Assembly: GCF_001013905.1 (NCBI RefSeq)
Contig: NZ_LN831790.1
Span: 372,001-436,000 of the forward strand
Source of the DNA: Streptomyces leeuwenhoekii
GTDB taxonomy: Bacteria > Actinomycetota > Actinomycetes > Streptomycetales > Streptomycetaceae
Reading direction: 5' to 3'
Length of the DNA stretch: 64,000 bases
The notes under the pieces were generated by a model. That model was not told the DNA's origin. It ran no database searches and worked only from the letters and a program-made list of their open reading frames with translations. Position numbers and translations under genes: made by a program. Positions within the stretch are counted from its first letter, which is position 1. Each line of letters begins with the position of its first letter. This document shows, piece by piece, positions 27,502 to 37,201 of the stretch.

Positions 27502-30500
27502 GTGATCATGAACTTACCGGACCGCATCGGGTCCCCCTTTCCCCTGGCTGCCGACCCGGGCACCGAGCTGCTGCCGCTGACCGCCTACCAGCGGGACGTG
27601 TGGGCCTCGGCCGCCCTGCACCCGGGCGACCCGCAGTTCAACTGCTGTGTGACCGAGCGCCTCACCGGCCCGGTGAACCGGCGACTGCTGGTCGCGAGCG
27701 CCGACGCGGTGCTCTCCCGGCACGACACGTTCCGGTTGTGCTTCGACGAGCGGGACGGGACGCCTGTGCAGTGGGTCGGCACCGAGGCACCCGCGGTGCG
27801 GCAGCTCGATCTGTCAGACGAGGAGGACCCGGCCGCGGCCTGCTCCGCGTGGCTGGAGGCCGACCTGCTGCGCGCGCTGCCGCTGCGGGAGGGGCCGCTG
27901 GTCCGGGCGACGCTGCTGGTGGAGGGGCCCGACACGGTCGTCCTGCGGCTGACGGCGCACCATCTGGTCGCGGACGGCTGGACCTGCAACCGGCTGAGCC
28001 AGGAGATCCTCCAGGAGTACGCCCACCGCTGTGCGGGGGCCCCGGCACCCGCCGCGAGCTCCGCCCCGGTCGCCGCCTTCGCGGCGGAGGAGGCACGCTA
28101 CCGGGCCGGCGAGCGGTTCACCGACGACCTGGGCCACCACCGCGCCGCGCTGGCGGACGCCGGCACCGCGCTGTTCACGCGCCGGGCGCCGAGCGGCGCG
28201 CGGCGCCGGGGCATCGTGACGCTGCCGGTCGACGGCGCGCTGGTGCGGCGTGTCCGGGCCGCGGGCTACTCCCCCTTCGCGTATGTCGCGGCCGTCCTCG
28301 GCGGGCTGCTCACCCGGCTGCACGGCAGCGACGACGTCGTCCTCGGTATCCCGCTGCTGAACCGCGGCGGCTGGGAGGCGGCACCGTACGGCCAGCTCGC
28401 CAACACCCTGCCGCTGCCACTGCGGCGCCCCGGGGCCCGCCCGGTCGGTGAACTCGTGCGCGAGACCCGCGGGGCGATCCGGGAGCTGCAGCGGCACGAA
28501 CGGCTCGCCCTCGGCGACCTGCTGACCGGTCTGGCCGCCGACGGCACGGGCGGCTCCCGGCACCTGTTCGACGTGACGCTGTCCTATCTGCGGTACCAGC
28601 GGCCCACCGTCATCGACGGGGTACGGCGCGAGACCGGCATGCGGGCCCCGGGATACGACCAGTCCGCGCTCAACGTCTACGTACGGGACTTCAGCGACGT
28701 GCCGGGCATGGAGATCGACCTGGTCTACGCGCTGGACGTGTTCGACGAGGACCTGCCGATCGGCTCGGTGGCCCGGCAACTGGAGCAGCTGCTCGCGGGC
28801 TGCCTGGACGACCCGGCGGCCGTGCTGTCCGCGGTGCCCGTGACCAGCGCGGCGGAACGGGACGCCCTGCTCGCCCTGGGACGGGGCCCGGCCACCGGGG
28901 AGCGCGAACCCGGCACGCTGCACGGGCTCTTCGAGCGGCAGTGCGTCCGGCGGCCGCGGGCCCTGGCGGTCACGGACGCGGCCACCGGCCACTCGCTCAC
29001 CTACGCCGCGCTGGAGCGCCGCGCCAACCGTGTGGCCCGGGGCCTGCGCGCGGCCGGCGTCGGCGACGGGGACCGGGTGGTGGTGGCGCTGCGCCGCGGG
29101 CCGGACCTCATGGCGGCGTTGTTCGGGGTGCTCAAGGCGGGGGCCGCGTACGTCCCGGTGGATCCGGACTACCCCGCCGGGCGGATCAGGCACATGCTCG
29201 ACGACAGCCGGGCCGCCGCGGTGGTGCTGGACGACGCGGGCGCCGGGGCGCCGTGGGCCGCGGGTCTGCCGCACGCGCACCGGGTGGCCGACCTGGAAGC
29301 GGGGCAGGACGACACCGCGCCCGTCACCGGCGCCGGGCCGGACTCCCTCGCCTACGTGATCTACACCTCCGGATCGACCGGCCGGCCCAAGGGCGTGATG
29401 ATCGAGCACCGGTCGGCCGTCAACCGTCTGACCTGGATGCAGCGGCTGTACCCGGTGGGCGCGGGTGACGTCCTGCTCCAGAAGACCCCGGTGTCCTTCG
29501 ACGTGTCCGTGTGGGAGCTGTTCTGGTGGGCCGCCGAGGGCGCCCGGCTGGTGCTGCTGCCGCCCGGCGGCGAGAAGGACCCCCGGGAGGTGGCCCGCGC
29601 CGTACGCGACCACGGTGTCACCGTCCTGCACTTCGTCCCCTCCATGCTCGGCCCCTTCCTCGACCCGGGTGCCCAGGGCGTGTCCTCGCTCCGGTACGTC
29701 TTCTGCAGCGGCGAGGCCCTGCCGCCCGGACACGTGGCACGCTTCGCGCGGACCTTCCGCACGGGCCCGGCCGGGCCGCCCCGCCTGGTGAACCTGTACG
29801 GGCCCACCGAGGCCGCGGTGGACGTCACGGCGTACGACTGCCCCGCTGACCCGGCGGCCGCCGTGCGCCGGGTGCCCATCGGGCGGCCGGTGGACAACAC
29901 CGTGCTGTACGTCCTGGACGCGCACGGCCGCCCGCAGCCCGCCGGTGTCCCGGGGGAGTTGTGCATCGGGGGCGTACAGGTCGCCCGGGGCTACCTCGGG
30001 CTGCCCCGGCTGACCGAGGAGCGCTTCACGGCCGACCCGTTCCTGCCCGGCGGCCGCATCTACCGCACCGGGGACATCGCCCGCTGGCTCGCCGACGGCA
30101 CCCTGGAGTACCTCGGCCGTGCCGACGGCCAGGTCAAGATCCGGGGCCACCGGGTGGAGACCGGCGAGGTCGCCGCCGCGCTGCGTGAGCTGCCCGGGGT
30201 GCGCGACGCGGTGGTCACCGCCTCCGCCACCGGGGGCGGTGGCGACCGGCTGGCCGCCTACTACGTGGCCGGTGACGGCGATCCGGGGGCGGACCGGCTC
30301 CGCGCGGCGCTCCTCGCCCGGCTGCCGGCGTTCATGGTGCCCGCCCTGTGGCGCCGGATCGAGCGGGTGCCGCTCACCCCGAGCGGCAAGACCGATCTGC
30401 GGGCGCTGCCCGACCCGCGGGACGCCGCGGGTCCGGCCGGTGACACCGAGCCGGCGGATCCGGTGCAGGCCGCGCTCGCCCGTATCTGGGCGCAGGTGCT

Positions 30501-33500
30501 GGGGCTGGAGCGGGTCGGCGTGCACGACGACTTCTACGCCCTCGGCGGCGACTCGATCCGGCTGCTCACCGTCCGGGCCAGGGCCGAGCGGCAGGGCCTG
30601 CGCTTCCGCCTCGACGATCTCGTGGCCGCGCCGACCGTGGCGGCCCTCGCCGCCGTCACCGCCGTCGGCCTCCCGCCCGGCGATGCCGCGCCGGGCGGGC
30701 CCCGCCCCTTCGAGCTGGTTGCCGGCATCGACCGGGCGGCGCTCGGTGACGCCGAGGACGCCCATCCGCTCTCCCGGCTCCAGCTCGGCCTGATCTTCCA
30801 CTCCCGCCGCCGGCCCGGTTCCGCCGTGTACAAGGACGTCTTCCGCTACGTGCTGCGGATGCCGTGGGACGAGGCGGCGTTCCGCGCCGCCACCGCGCGG
30901 CTGACCGCCCGGCATCCCGCCCTGCGCTCCACGTTCGCGCTCGCCCACGTGTCCGAGCCGCTGCAGGTGATACACGCACAGGCGGCGGACATCGCGGACA
31001 GTGTGGACCTGCGCGGCCGCCCCGACGCCGCGGCGGAGGCGGAGATCCTGCGGTACGTCAAGGAACGCCGCGTGCACGACTACGACTTCGAGCGCGGCCC
31101 GCTCTGCTTCCTGCGCGCGTACGTGCGCACCGGCACGGTGGAACTCGTGCTGGGCTTCCACCACGCGCTGCTGGACGGCGCCAGCGTCGCCAACCTGCTG
31201 CGGGACCTGCTGCAGGACTACGCGCACGCCCTAGGACTCGGCACCGGGCCGGTGCCCGGCGGACCGCTGCCGCCCCCCACCGCGCACGTGTCCGCCGAAC
31301 GAGCCGCCCTAAGCTCCCCGGAGAGCCGCGCCTACTGGCGGGACGTCGTCACCGGCGCGTCCGCACCGCCGCTCGCCGGGACGCGCGCCCACCGCCCGCC
31401 GGCCGGCGGGGAGCAGATCGTATGCCACCGGGACCTGCCGGCCGGTCTCGCCGACGCGTTGCGCGCCGTCGCCCGCACGCAGGGGACGCCGGTCAAGTCG
31501 GTGCTGCTGGCGGCGCACTGCCTGACCCTCGGTCTGTTCACGGGCGCCCCCGAGGTGCTCACCGGGCTGATCACGCACGGCCGTACCGGCGAGGACGGCG
31601 AGCAGGCCCTCGGCCTCTTCCTCAACACCGTGCCGCTGCGGATGCCCACCACCGGCGCGGGCTGGTTCGACCTCGCGCGGGAGGCACTGCGCCGGGAGCG
31701 CGAGGGCTTCCCGCACCGTCACTACCCGCTCAGCGCCATCCAGGAGGAGCACCCCGGCAGCCCGCTGGAGACGGCCTTCAACTACGTCCACTTCCGGCAG
31801 CTCGCCGAGGTGCTGTCGCTTCCGGACGTCCGGCTGCTGGATTTCCGGACCTGGGAGGAGACCAGCTTCGCCCTGCTGGTCAACGTGGTGCACGACCCGG
31901 TGGACGGGCGGATCGGCCTGCGCGTCGAGTGCGACGGGCAGGTGTTCGGCCGGGACCAGGCCGAGCTGCTGGCCGACACCCTGGTCGCCGTGGTCCGCCG
32001 GATGACCGAACACCCGCAGGAGCCGGCCGGGTTCGACTTCCTCGCACCGCGGCCCGTCCGCCCCGGGCCGTCGCCGGTGAGCCCGGAGTGCGTCACGGAC
32101 CTCTTCCTCCGCCGGGCCGCCCGCACCCCGCGGGCCGTCGCCCTCGTCCACGGTGACGACGCCTGGAGCTACGCGCGGCTGGCCGATGCCGCGCGGGCCG
32201 TGGCGCACCGGCTGCGGGCCGACGGGACACGCCGCGGTGACCGGATCGGGGTGGCCATGGACCGGGGCCCGCACACGATCGCCGTGGTCCTCGGCGTCCT
32301 GCTCGCCGGGGCCGCCGTCGTCCCGCTGGACCCGGCCTATCCCCCGGCCCGGCTGGCTGCGCTGGCCGCCACCGCCCGGCCCCGCCGCATCGTCGCCGCC
32401 GCTCGCCACGCGCACCTGGTGGCGGACTGCGCGCCGCTGCTGTCCCCCGCGTCCCTGACCGCGCCGGGAGCACCTGACCCCGGCGCGGACGGACTGCCGG
32501 GCCCCGCACCGCTGGACACCGCGTACGTGCTGTTCACCTCCGGCTCGACCGGCGCCCCCAAGGGCGTGGCGATGCCGCACCGGGCGCTGGCGAACCTGAT
32601 CGGGTGGCAGAACCGGGTGCCCAGCGGTGCCGTCGGCGGCCGTACCCTGCACTTCGCGCCGCTCGGCTTCGACGTCTCCTTCCAGGAGATCTTCTCCACC
32701 CTGTGCGGCGGCGGCACCCTGGTACTGGCGGACGAGGACCACCGCCGCGACATGCCCGCGCTGCTGCGGCTGCTGGACGAGACGGGTGTGGAACGGGTGT
32801 TCCTGCCGTTCGTGGCGTTGCAGCAGATGGCGGAGGCGGCCGACGCACTCGGCCTGGTGCCGGGGCGGCTGCGGGTGGTGGTCTCCTCGGGCGAGCAACT
32901 GCGGGTGACAGGCGCCCTGCGCCGGTTCCTCGCCGCCCTGCCCGGCGTCCTGCTGGAGAACCAGTACGGCCCGACCGAGTCGCACGTGGTCACCCGCCAC
33001 AGCATGACCGGCGACCCGGCCCGATTCCCGGAGCTGCCGCCCGTGGGCCTCCCCGTGGACGGCGCACAGGTGCTGGTGCTGGACGCGCGGATGAGGCCGG
33101 TGCCCCCCGGTGTCCAGGGCGAGATCCACCTGGCCGGAGTCTGCCTCGCCCAGGGGTACGAGGGCCGCGCGGACCTGACCGCCGAGCGGTTCGTCGGCCA
33201 TCCCTACGGCGCCCCCGGCGAGGTCCTCTACCGCACGGGCGACCTCGCGGTGGTACTGCCCGACGGGAACATCGTGTGCACCGGCAGGGCCGACAGCCAG
33301 GTCAAGATACGCGGCTACCGGGTCGAGCCGGCCGAGGTCGAGGCCGCGATGCTCGGCTGGGCCGCGGACCGGCCCGGCATCCGTGACGCGGCGGTCGTGC
33401 CGCGCCGGCGGGCCGGCGGCGAGACCACCCTCGCCGCGTTCCTCGTCGGCGACCAGGACCGGACGGACACCGAGGAACTGCGCCGTCATCTGCGCACCGT

Positions 33501-34758
33501 GCTGCCGTCGCACCTGGTGCCCGCATCCCTGACCTGGGTAGCCGCGCTGCCGCTGACCCCGTCCGGGAAACGCGACGACCGGGCGCTGGCCGCCACCGCC
33601 CCCGCCCAGGACGTACGGCCGCGCGGCACCAGGCCGGCACCCGGCAGCCACGAGGCGGTACTGGCGGACATCCTGGCCGATCTGCTGGAGCTGCCCGCCG
33701 GCGCGATCGGTGTCGATGACGACCTCTTCGACCTGGGCGGCACCTCGCTGACCGCGATGCGGCTGATGGTGACCATCGAGCAGCGCTTCCAAGTCACCGT
33801 CCCGCTGTCCGAGTTCATCGCCGCCCCCACCGTCGCCGGGCTCGCGCGGCGGCTGCGGAGCCGGACCGCCGTGGCCACCTTCGACCCGCTGGTGCCCATC
33901 CGCCCCGGAGGGGACCGCCGTCCGCTGTTCATGGTGCACCCCATGGGGGGCAACGTCCTGTGCTACGTGCAGCTCGCCCGCCACCTGCCCGAAGGCCGGC
34001 CGCTGTACGCGCTGCAGGCGGCAGGCGCCGTTCCCGGCTCCGAACCCCGCCGCTCGGTGCCCGAACTGGCCGCCGATTACATCGCCGCGCTGCGACGTGT
34101 GCAGCCGCACGGCCCCTACACGATCGGCGGCTGGTCCTTCGGCGGTTTCGTGGCCTTCGAGATGGCGATCCAGCTCGCCCGCGCCGGTGAGAAGGTCGCC
34201 GATCTGGTGCTGCTCGACACCACCGCCCTGGCTTCGGGACCGCGGGCCCGCAGCGACGAGAACGCCCTCCTCGGCTGGTTCTTCTGGGAGTTGCTCTGGC
34301 TCGGCCGCGGCGATGCGTCGCCGCTCGAAAAGATCCCGCCCGAACTGACCACGCTCGGCGAGAAGTTCGACTTCATCGCCGCTCTCGCCGTGCGCACCGG
34401 GGTGCTGCCCCCGGGCAGTTCGGGCGCCCTGGTCCGCCGGCTGTTCAGGGTCTACGAGGCCAACTGGAACGCCGCGCTGGAGTACCGGCCCGAGGTGCCC
34501 GACCAGGACGTCACCCTGGTGCTGGCCGCCGAGCCGCTGCCCGACGTGCTGCTGGCCATGCACACCGCGGGCGGCAGCCGGTACGAGGACCCGTTGAACG
34601 GCTGGCGGTCCATGACCCGCGGCCGGCTGCGTACCGTCGAGGTGCCCGGCGACCACCTCTCCCTCATCGGACACCCCCATGTGAAGCACACGGCCGACGT
34701 CATCGGCCGCATCCTCGACGGCCGGGCCGTCCCCTCCCCCGCTGGAGTCGCGACATGA
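27502..34758 (+). CDS. Two-module NRPS (C-A-T-C-A-T-TE), Ser and Pro-like: pyrrolizidine alkaloid synthetase type
   Basis: 2418 residues. C1 spans about 20-440 (HHLVADG at 153), A1 about 470-960 (FDVSVWE at 666), T1 carries LGGDS with Ser1018, C2 about 1065-1500 (HHALLDG at 1220), A2 from about 1530 (FDVSFQE at 1723), T2 carries LGGTS with Ser2082, and TE has GWSFGG with Ser2212. By alignment to GrsA and EntF the A1 code reads DVWHFSLVDK, the EntF serine code. A2 reads about DVQFVSQVVK, closest to the proline code DVQLIAHVVK. A starter C domain in front of Ser implies N-acylation. This is the PxaA/BraB layout (LgnB uses Thr-Pro). Start is GTG 27502 or ATG 27508; both lack a strong ribosome site. 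The codon at 27514-27516 is TTA, implying bldA dependence. Confidence 0.96.
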   Translation: MIMNLPDRIGSPFPLAADPGTELLPLTAYQRDVWASAALHPGDPQFNCCVTERLTGPVNRRLLVASADAVLSRHDTFRLCFDERDGTPVQWVGTEAPAVRQLDLSDEEDPAAACSAWLEADLLRALPLREGPLVRATLLVEGPDTVVLRLTAHHLVADGWTCNRLSQEILQEYAHRCAGAPAPAASSAPVAAFAAEEARYRAGERFTDDLGHHRAALADAGTALFTRRAPSGARRRGIVTLPVDGALVRRVRAAGYSPFAYVAAVLGGLLTRLHGSDDVVLGIPLLNRGGWEAAPYGQLANTLPLPLRRPGARPVGELVRETRGAIRELQRHERLALGDLLTGLAADGTGGSRHLFDVTLSYLRYQRPTVIDGVRRETGMRAPGYDQSALNVYVRDFSDVPGMEIDLVYALDVFDEDLPIGSVARQLEQLLAGCLDDPAAVLSAVPVTSAAERDALLALGRGPATGEREPGTLHGLFERQCVRRPRALAVTDAATGHSLTYAALERRANRVARGLRAAGVGDGDRVVVALRRGPDLMAALFGVLKAGAAYVPVDPDYPAGRIRHMLDDSRAAAVVLDDAGAGAPWAAGLPHAHRVADLEAGQDDTAPVTGAGPDSLAYVIYTSGSTGRPKGVMIEHRSAVNRLTWMQRLYPVGAGDVLLQKTPVSFDVSVWELFWWAAEGARLVLLPPGGEKDPREVARAVRDHGVTVLHFVPSMLGPFLDPGAQGVSSLRYVFCSGEALPPGHVARFARTFRTGPAGPPRLVNLYGPTEAAVDVTAYDCPADPAAAVRRVPIGRPVDNTVLYVLDAHGRPQPAGVPGELCIGGVQVARGYLGLPRLTEERFTADPFLPGGRIYRTGDIARWLADGTLEYLGRADGQVKIRGHRVETGEVAAALRELPGVRDAVVTASATGGGGDRLAAYYVAGDGDPGADRLRAALLARLPAFMVPALWRRIERVPLTPSGKTDLRALPDPRDAAGPAGDTEPADPVQAALARIWAQVLGLERVGVHDDFYALGGDSIRLLTVRARAERQGLRFRLDDLVAAPTVAALAAVTAVGLPPGDAAPGGPRPFELVAGIDRAALGDAEDAHPLSRLQLGLIFHSRRRPGSAVYKDVFRYVLRMPWDEAAFRAATARLTARHPALRSTFALAHVSEPLQVIHAQAADIADSVDLRGRPDAAAEAEILRYVKERRVHDYDFERGPLCFLRAYVRTGTVELVLGFHHALLDGASVANLLRDLLQDYAHALGLGTGPVPGGPLPPPTAHVSAERAALSSPESRAYWRDVVTGASAPPLAGTRAHRPPAGGEQIVCHRDLPAGLADALRAVARTQGTPVKSVLLAAHCLTLGLFTGAPEVLTGLITHGRTGEDGEQALGLFLNTVPLRMPTTGAGWFDLAREALRREREGFPHRHYPLSAIQEEHPGSPLETAFNYVHFRQLAEVLSLPDVRLLDFRTWEETSFALLVNVVHDPVDGRIGLRVECDGQVFGRDQAELLADTLVAVVRRMTEHPQEPAGFDFLAPRPVRPGPSPVSPECVTDLFLRRAARTPRAVALVHGDDAWSYARLADAARAVAHRLRADGTRRGDRIGVAMDRGPHTIAVVLGVLLAGAAVVPLDPAYPPARLAALAATARPRRIVAAARHAHLVADCAPLLSPASLTAPGAPDPGADGLPGPAPLDTAYVLFTSGSTGAPKGVAMPHRALANLIGWQNRVPSGAVGGRTLHFAPLGFDVSFQEIFSTLCGGGTLVLADEDHRRDMPALLRLLDETGVERVFLPFVALQQMAEAADALGLVPGRLRVVVSSGEQLRVTGALRRFLAALPGVLLENQYGPTESHVVTRHSMTGDPARFPELPPVGLPVDGAQVLVLDARMRPVPPGVQGEIHLAGVCLAQGYEGRADLTAERFVGHPYGAPGEVLYRTGDLAVVLPDGNIVCTGRADSQVKIRGYRVEPAEVEAAMLGWAADRPGIRDAAVVPRRRAGGETTLAAFLVGDQDRTDTEELRRHLRTVLPSHLVPASLTWVAALPLTPSGKRDDRALAATAPAQDVRPRGTRPAPGSHEAVLADILADLLELPAGAIGVDDDLFDLGGTSLTAMRLMVTIEQRFQVTVPLSEFIAAPTVAGLARRLRSRTAVATFDPLVPIRPGGDRRPLFMVHPMGGNVLCYVQLARHLPEGRPLYALQAAGAVPGSEPRRSVPELAADYIAALRRVQPHGPYTIGGWSFGGFVAFEMAIQLARAGEKVADLVLLDTTALASGPRARSDENALLGWFFWELLWLGRGDASPLEKIPPELTTLGEKFDFIAALAVRTGVLPPGSSGALVRRLFRVYEANWNAALEYRPEVPDQDVTLVLAAEPLPDVLLAMHTAGGSRYEDPLNGWRSMTRGRLRTVEVPGDHLSLIGHPHVKHTADVIGRILDGRAVPSPAGVAT

Positions 34759-35948
34759 CACCCACCACGCACGAGACGACCTCCCCCCGCCTGCCGGTCA
34801 TCATCGCCGGAGCCGGTATCGGCGGGCTGAGCGCCGCCATCGCCCTGCGCCGCGTGGGTGTCCCCGTCCGGATCTACGAGCGTGCCTCCCGGCTGGGCGC
34901 GGCGGGCTCCGGGCTGTCCGTGATGAGCAACGCCGTCGCCGCGCTGGCGTCGTTGGGCATCGACCTGCACCTGTCCAAGCGCGGCCAGGACATCGAGACG
35001 TTCCGCGTCCTCGACGAGACCGGGAACCTGATCCGCGAGCAGCCGCTGAAAGCTGTCACGGACGCGCTCGGCGTGCCGTCGGTGTGCGTGACCCGCGCCG
35101 ACCTCCAGGACGCCCTGCTGGCCGAGGCCGAGGGGACACCGCTGGCCCTGGGCCACGCCGTGGCCGGCTACGAGCCGGACCCGGACGGGGTCACCGTACG
35201 CTTCGGGAACGGTACGTCGGTGCGGGGCAGTGCCCTGATCGGCGCGGACGGCTTCCACTCCGCGGTCCGCCGCCGTCTCGTCGGCCCCGAGGAGAGCCGG
35301 GACAGCGGCTACATCAGCTGGCTGGCCGTCACCCGCTTCGCCCGGCCGCGTCTCCCGGCGGGCTACGTGGGCCACTACTGGGGCGCCGGCCGCAGGTTCG
35401 GCCTGATCGACGTGGGGCAGGGGCGCTACTACTGGTGGGGCACGAAGAACATGCCCGCCGAACGGTCCCGCCGCTGGGACGGCGACAAGGCCGAGATCCT
35501 GGCCACCTACGCGGGATGGGCCGAGGAGGTGTGCGACATCGTCCGCGCGACCCCGATGGAGACGGTGCTCGCCGTGCCCTCGCACGACCGGCCGTTCCTG
35601 GAGCGCTGGGGGGAGGGACCGGTCACCCTCCTCGGTGACGCCGCCCACCCGATGCTGACGAGCCTGGGACAGGGCTCGGCGATGGCGATCGAGGACGCGG
35701 TCGTCCTGGCCGGCTGCCTCGGCGCGGCCCCGGACGACCCGGCCACCGCGTTCCGCCGCTACGAGGACCTGCGGCGCGAACGGGTCCGCGCGGTGGTGGC
35801 AGCCTCCCGGTCGGTCAGCGAGATGGAGCAGCTGGAGGACCCGGTGGCACGCCGCCGACGGGACGAGACGCTGCGGCACGCCGACGAGAGCGGGCTGCGG
35901 GAGCAGATTGAGGCGCTGCTGCGCTGGCCCCCGTCACCGCCGGCCTGA
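34755..35948 (+). CDS. FAD-dependent monooxygenase, Baeyer-Villiger type of the pyrrolizidine pathway (PxaB/LgnC/BraC-like)
   Basis: 397 residues, PHBH-fold flavoprotein. The dinucleotide motif is AGAGIGGLSAAIALRR near residue 15, the middle DG motif is GADGFHS, and the second FAD motif is GDAAHPMLTSLGQG near 295. The ATG overlaps the NRPS stop (ATGA), so translation is coupled. In pyrrolizixenamide, legonmycin and brabantamide pathways the enzyme next to the Ser/Thr-Pro NRPS is of this class. It converts the released bicyclic indolizidine into a pyrrolizidine or bicyclic carbamate by Baeyer-Villiger oxidation. Assignment here rests on gene context plus fold; the specific reaction is inferred. 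Confidence 0.9.
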   Translation: MTPTTHETTSPRLPVIIAGAGIGGLSAAIALRRVGVPVRIYERASRLGAAGSGLSVMSNAVAALASLGIDLHLSKRGQDIETFRVLDETGNLIREQPLKAVTDALGVPSVCVTRADLQDALLAEAEGTPLALGHAVAGYEPDPDGVTVRFGNGTSVRGSALIGADGFHSAVRRRLVGPEESRDSGYISWLAVTRFARPRLPAGYVGHYWGAGRRFGLIDVGQGRYYWWGTKNMPAERSRRWDGDKAEILATYAGWAEEVCDIVRATPMETVLAVPSHDRPFLERWGEGPVTLLGDAAHPMLTSLGQGSAMAIEDAVVLAGCLGAAPDDPATAFRRYEDLRRERVRAVVAASRSVSEMEQLEDPVARRRRDETLRHADESGLREQIEALLRWPPSPPA

Positions 35949-35955
35949 GCCCCGG

Positions 35956-36002
35956 GGCCGGCCGGTCGTCCGCAACCGTCCGACCTCCCCCACCGGCCGG
36001 CC
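35956..36002. terminator. Hairpin downstream of the monooxygenase gene
   Basis: GGCCGGCCGGT (35956-35966) and ACCGGCCGGCC (35992-36002) are perfect complements with a 25-base loop, beginning seven bases after the stop codon. It likely ends the biosynthetic transcript. Confidence 0.65.
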
Positions 36003-36200
36003 ATCACCGACGGGGGCGGCGGTACGCCGCCCAGCCCGGTTCCGGCCGCTTGCCGTACCGCCGATCACCGGCTGGGGACCCGCACGGTGATCGAGCGGTA
36101 CGGGGCCCCGGGCGCGCCGCCACCGTCCTGGGGCCGACCCGGTCCCCGGGCCCCTCGGTACTCCGGGGCCCGCCCGTGCGCGGCGGGGCCAGGCAGTGGG

Positions 36201-36746
36201 TCAGCCGATGCGGGGCACGGCGTCGGCGGGGTCCGTGTGCCAGTTGGTGGCCACCGGCTTGTCGACCAGGACGGGCTCGGGGAGTCGGAAGGTGACGGCA
36301 TCGGCCTCGTACCCGGCGACGGCGACGATGAGCTGGCTGAACTGCCTGCCGTCGTTGGAGTTGGTGCTCTTGGGGCTGATCCCGGCGTAGGCGGTGGTGG
36401 AGCCGGAGAGCTTGATGGTCTCGCTCACGCCCTGTTCGAGCGGGGTCACATGGGTGGCGGCGGCAGAGCCGAAACCGGCGGACGGGAAGGTGCCTTCCAG
36501 GTAGCAGGTGATGCCGGGGAGGGCCTTGGCGGTGATGAGGAAGTAGCCGCCGGCCTCCGCCTGCTGCCTGAGCGTGAACGACAGGTCGTTGGTGCCGCAC
36601 ACCTGTCCCACGTCGCTCTTGCGTACGGTGTCGCCGCTGTCGGCGAGGGCGCTCGCGGCCGTCGTGGCGGTCGTGGCGGTCAGGGTCGCGGCGGCGGCGA
36701 CGGCCAGGGCCGCGCGGGCGGAGCGGGACGCGAGACGTGAACGCAT
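36201..36746 (-). CDS. Secreted DUF4232-type protein
   Basis: 181 residues. The N-terminus has twin-basic residues, a hydrophobic Ala/Thr core and a signal cleavage site near ASALADSG (about residue 36). The mature part has a CGTNDLSF opening typical of DUF4232 and a second Cys in GITCYLEG, probably forming a disulfide. Function of DUF4232 is unknown. ATG 36746 has GGAGG upstream. It is convergent with the NRPS cassette and divergent from the ABC transporter. Confidence 0.82.
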   Translation of the reverse strand: MRSRLASRSARAALAVAAAATLTATTATTAASALADSGDTVRKSDVGQVCGTNDLSFTLRQQAEAGGYFLITAKALPGITCYLEGTFPSAGFGSAAATHVTPLEQGVSETIKLSGSTTAYAGISPKSTNSNDGRQFSQLIVAVAGYEADAVTFRLPEPVLVDKPVATNWHTDPADAVPRIG

Positions 36747-37201
36747 CGGAAATCCTCCGTACCGGAATGGGATCGTCCAGCGGGCTGCTTGGACGGCCCC
36801 AGCCTGTGCGGTGATCCGTCCCACCCGCCACCATCCACCGGCATCCCGGGACGGTGGAACGCCGAAACGGGCACTGAGCAGTGCAAACACCGACTGCCTG
36901 GAACGGGCGCCTGGAACGGGCAGCACCAGAAGACGCCGGGCAGCCGGCCGTCCAGCAGCAGCCGACTGGTCCGCCTACCGGTCTCGGCTGGGCGACCGGG
37001 ACCGGTTCCCTCACCGGGGCGACGAAGCAGATGGGACACCTGAACAGTTCGGTAGTGTGTTCGCCCGGGGAGGGCCCGAGCGGGTGCTGCCGGGCGGCAC
37101 CGGCAGCCACGGAGCCGTAGACACGTCCCATGGCCTCGGACATCGGCACGGCCTGGGCCTTGATCCCGGAGGACGGATCACGAGACGGACGGGGGACAGC
37201 G
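36747..37201. other. Intergenic region between divergent DUF4232 and ABC transporter genes
   Basis: About 455 bases without a gene. A short direct repeat CTGGAACGGGC occurs twice near 36898-36920. Promoters of both neighbours should lie here, but none can be named with confidence. Confidence 0.45.

Noticed and set aside
27814..34761. Two open frames of over 1100 codons antisense to the NRPS
   Set aside because: They are mirror frames of GC-rich codons with no homology or starts.
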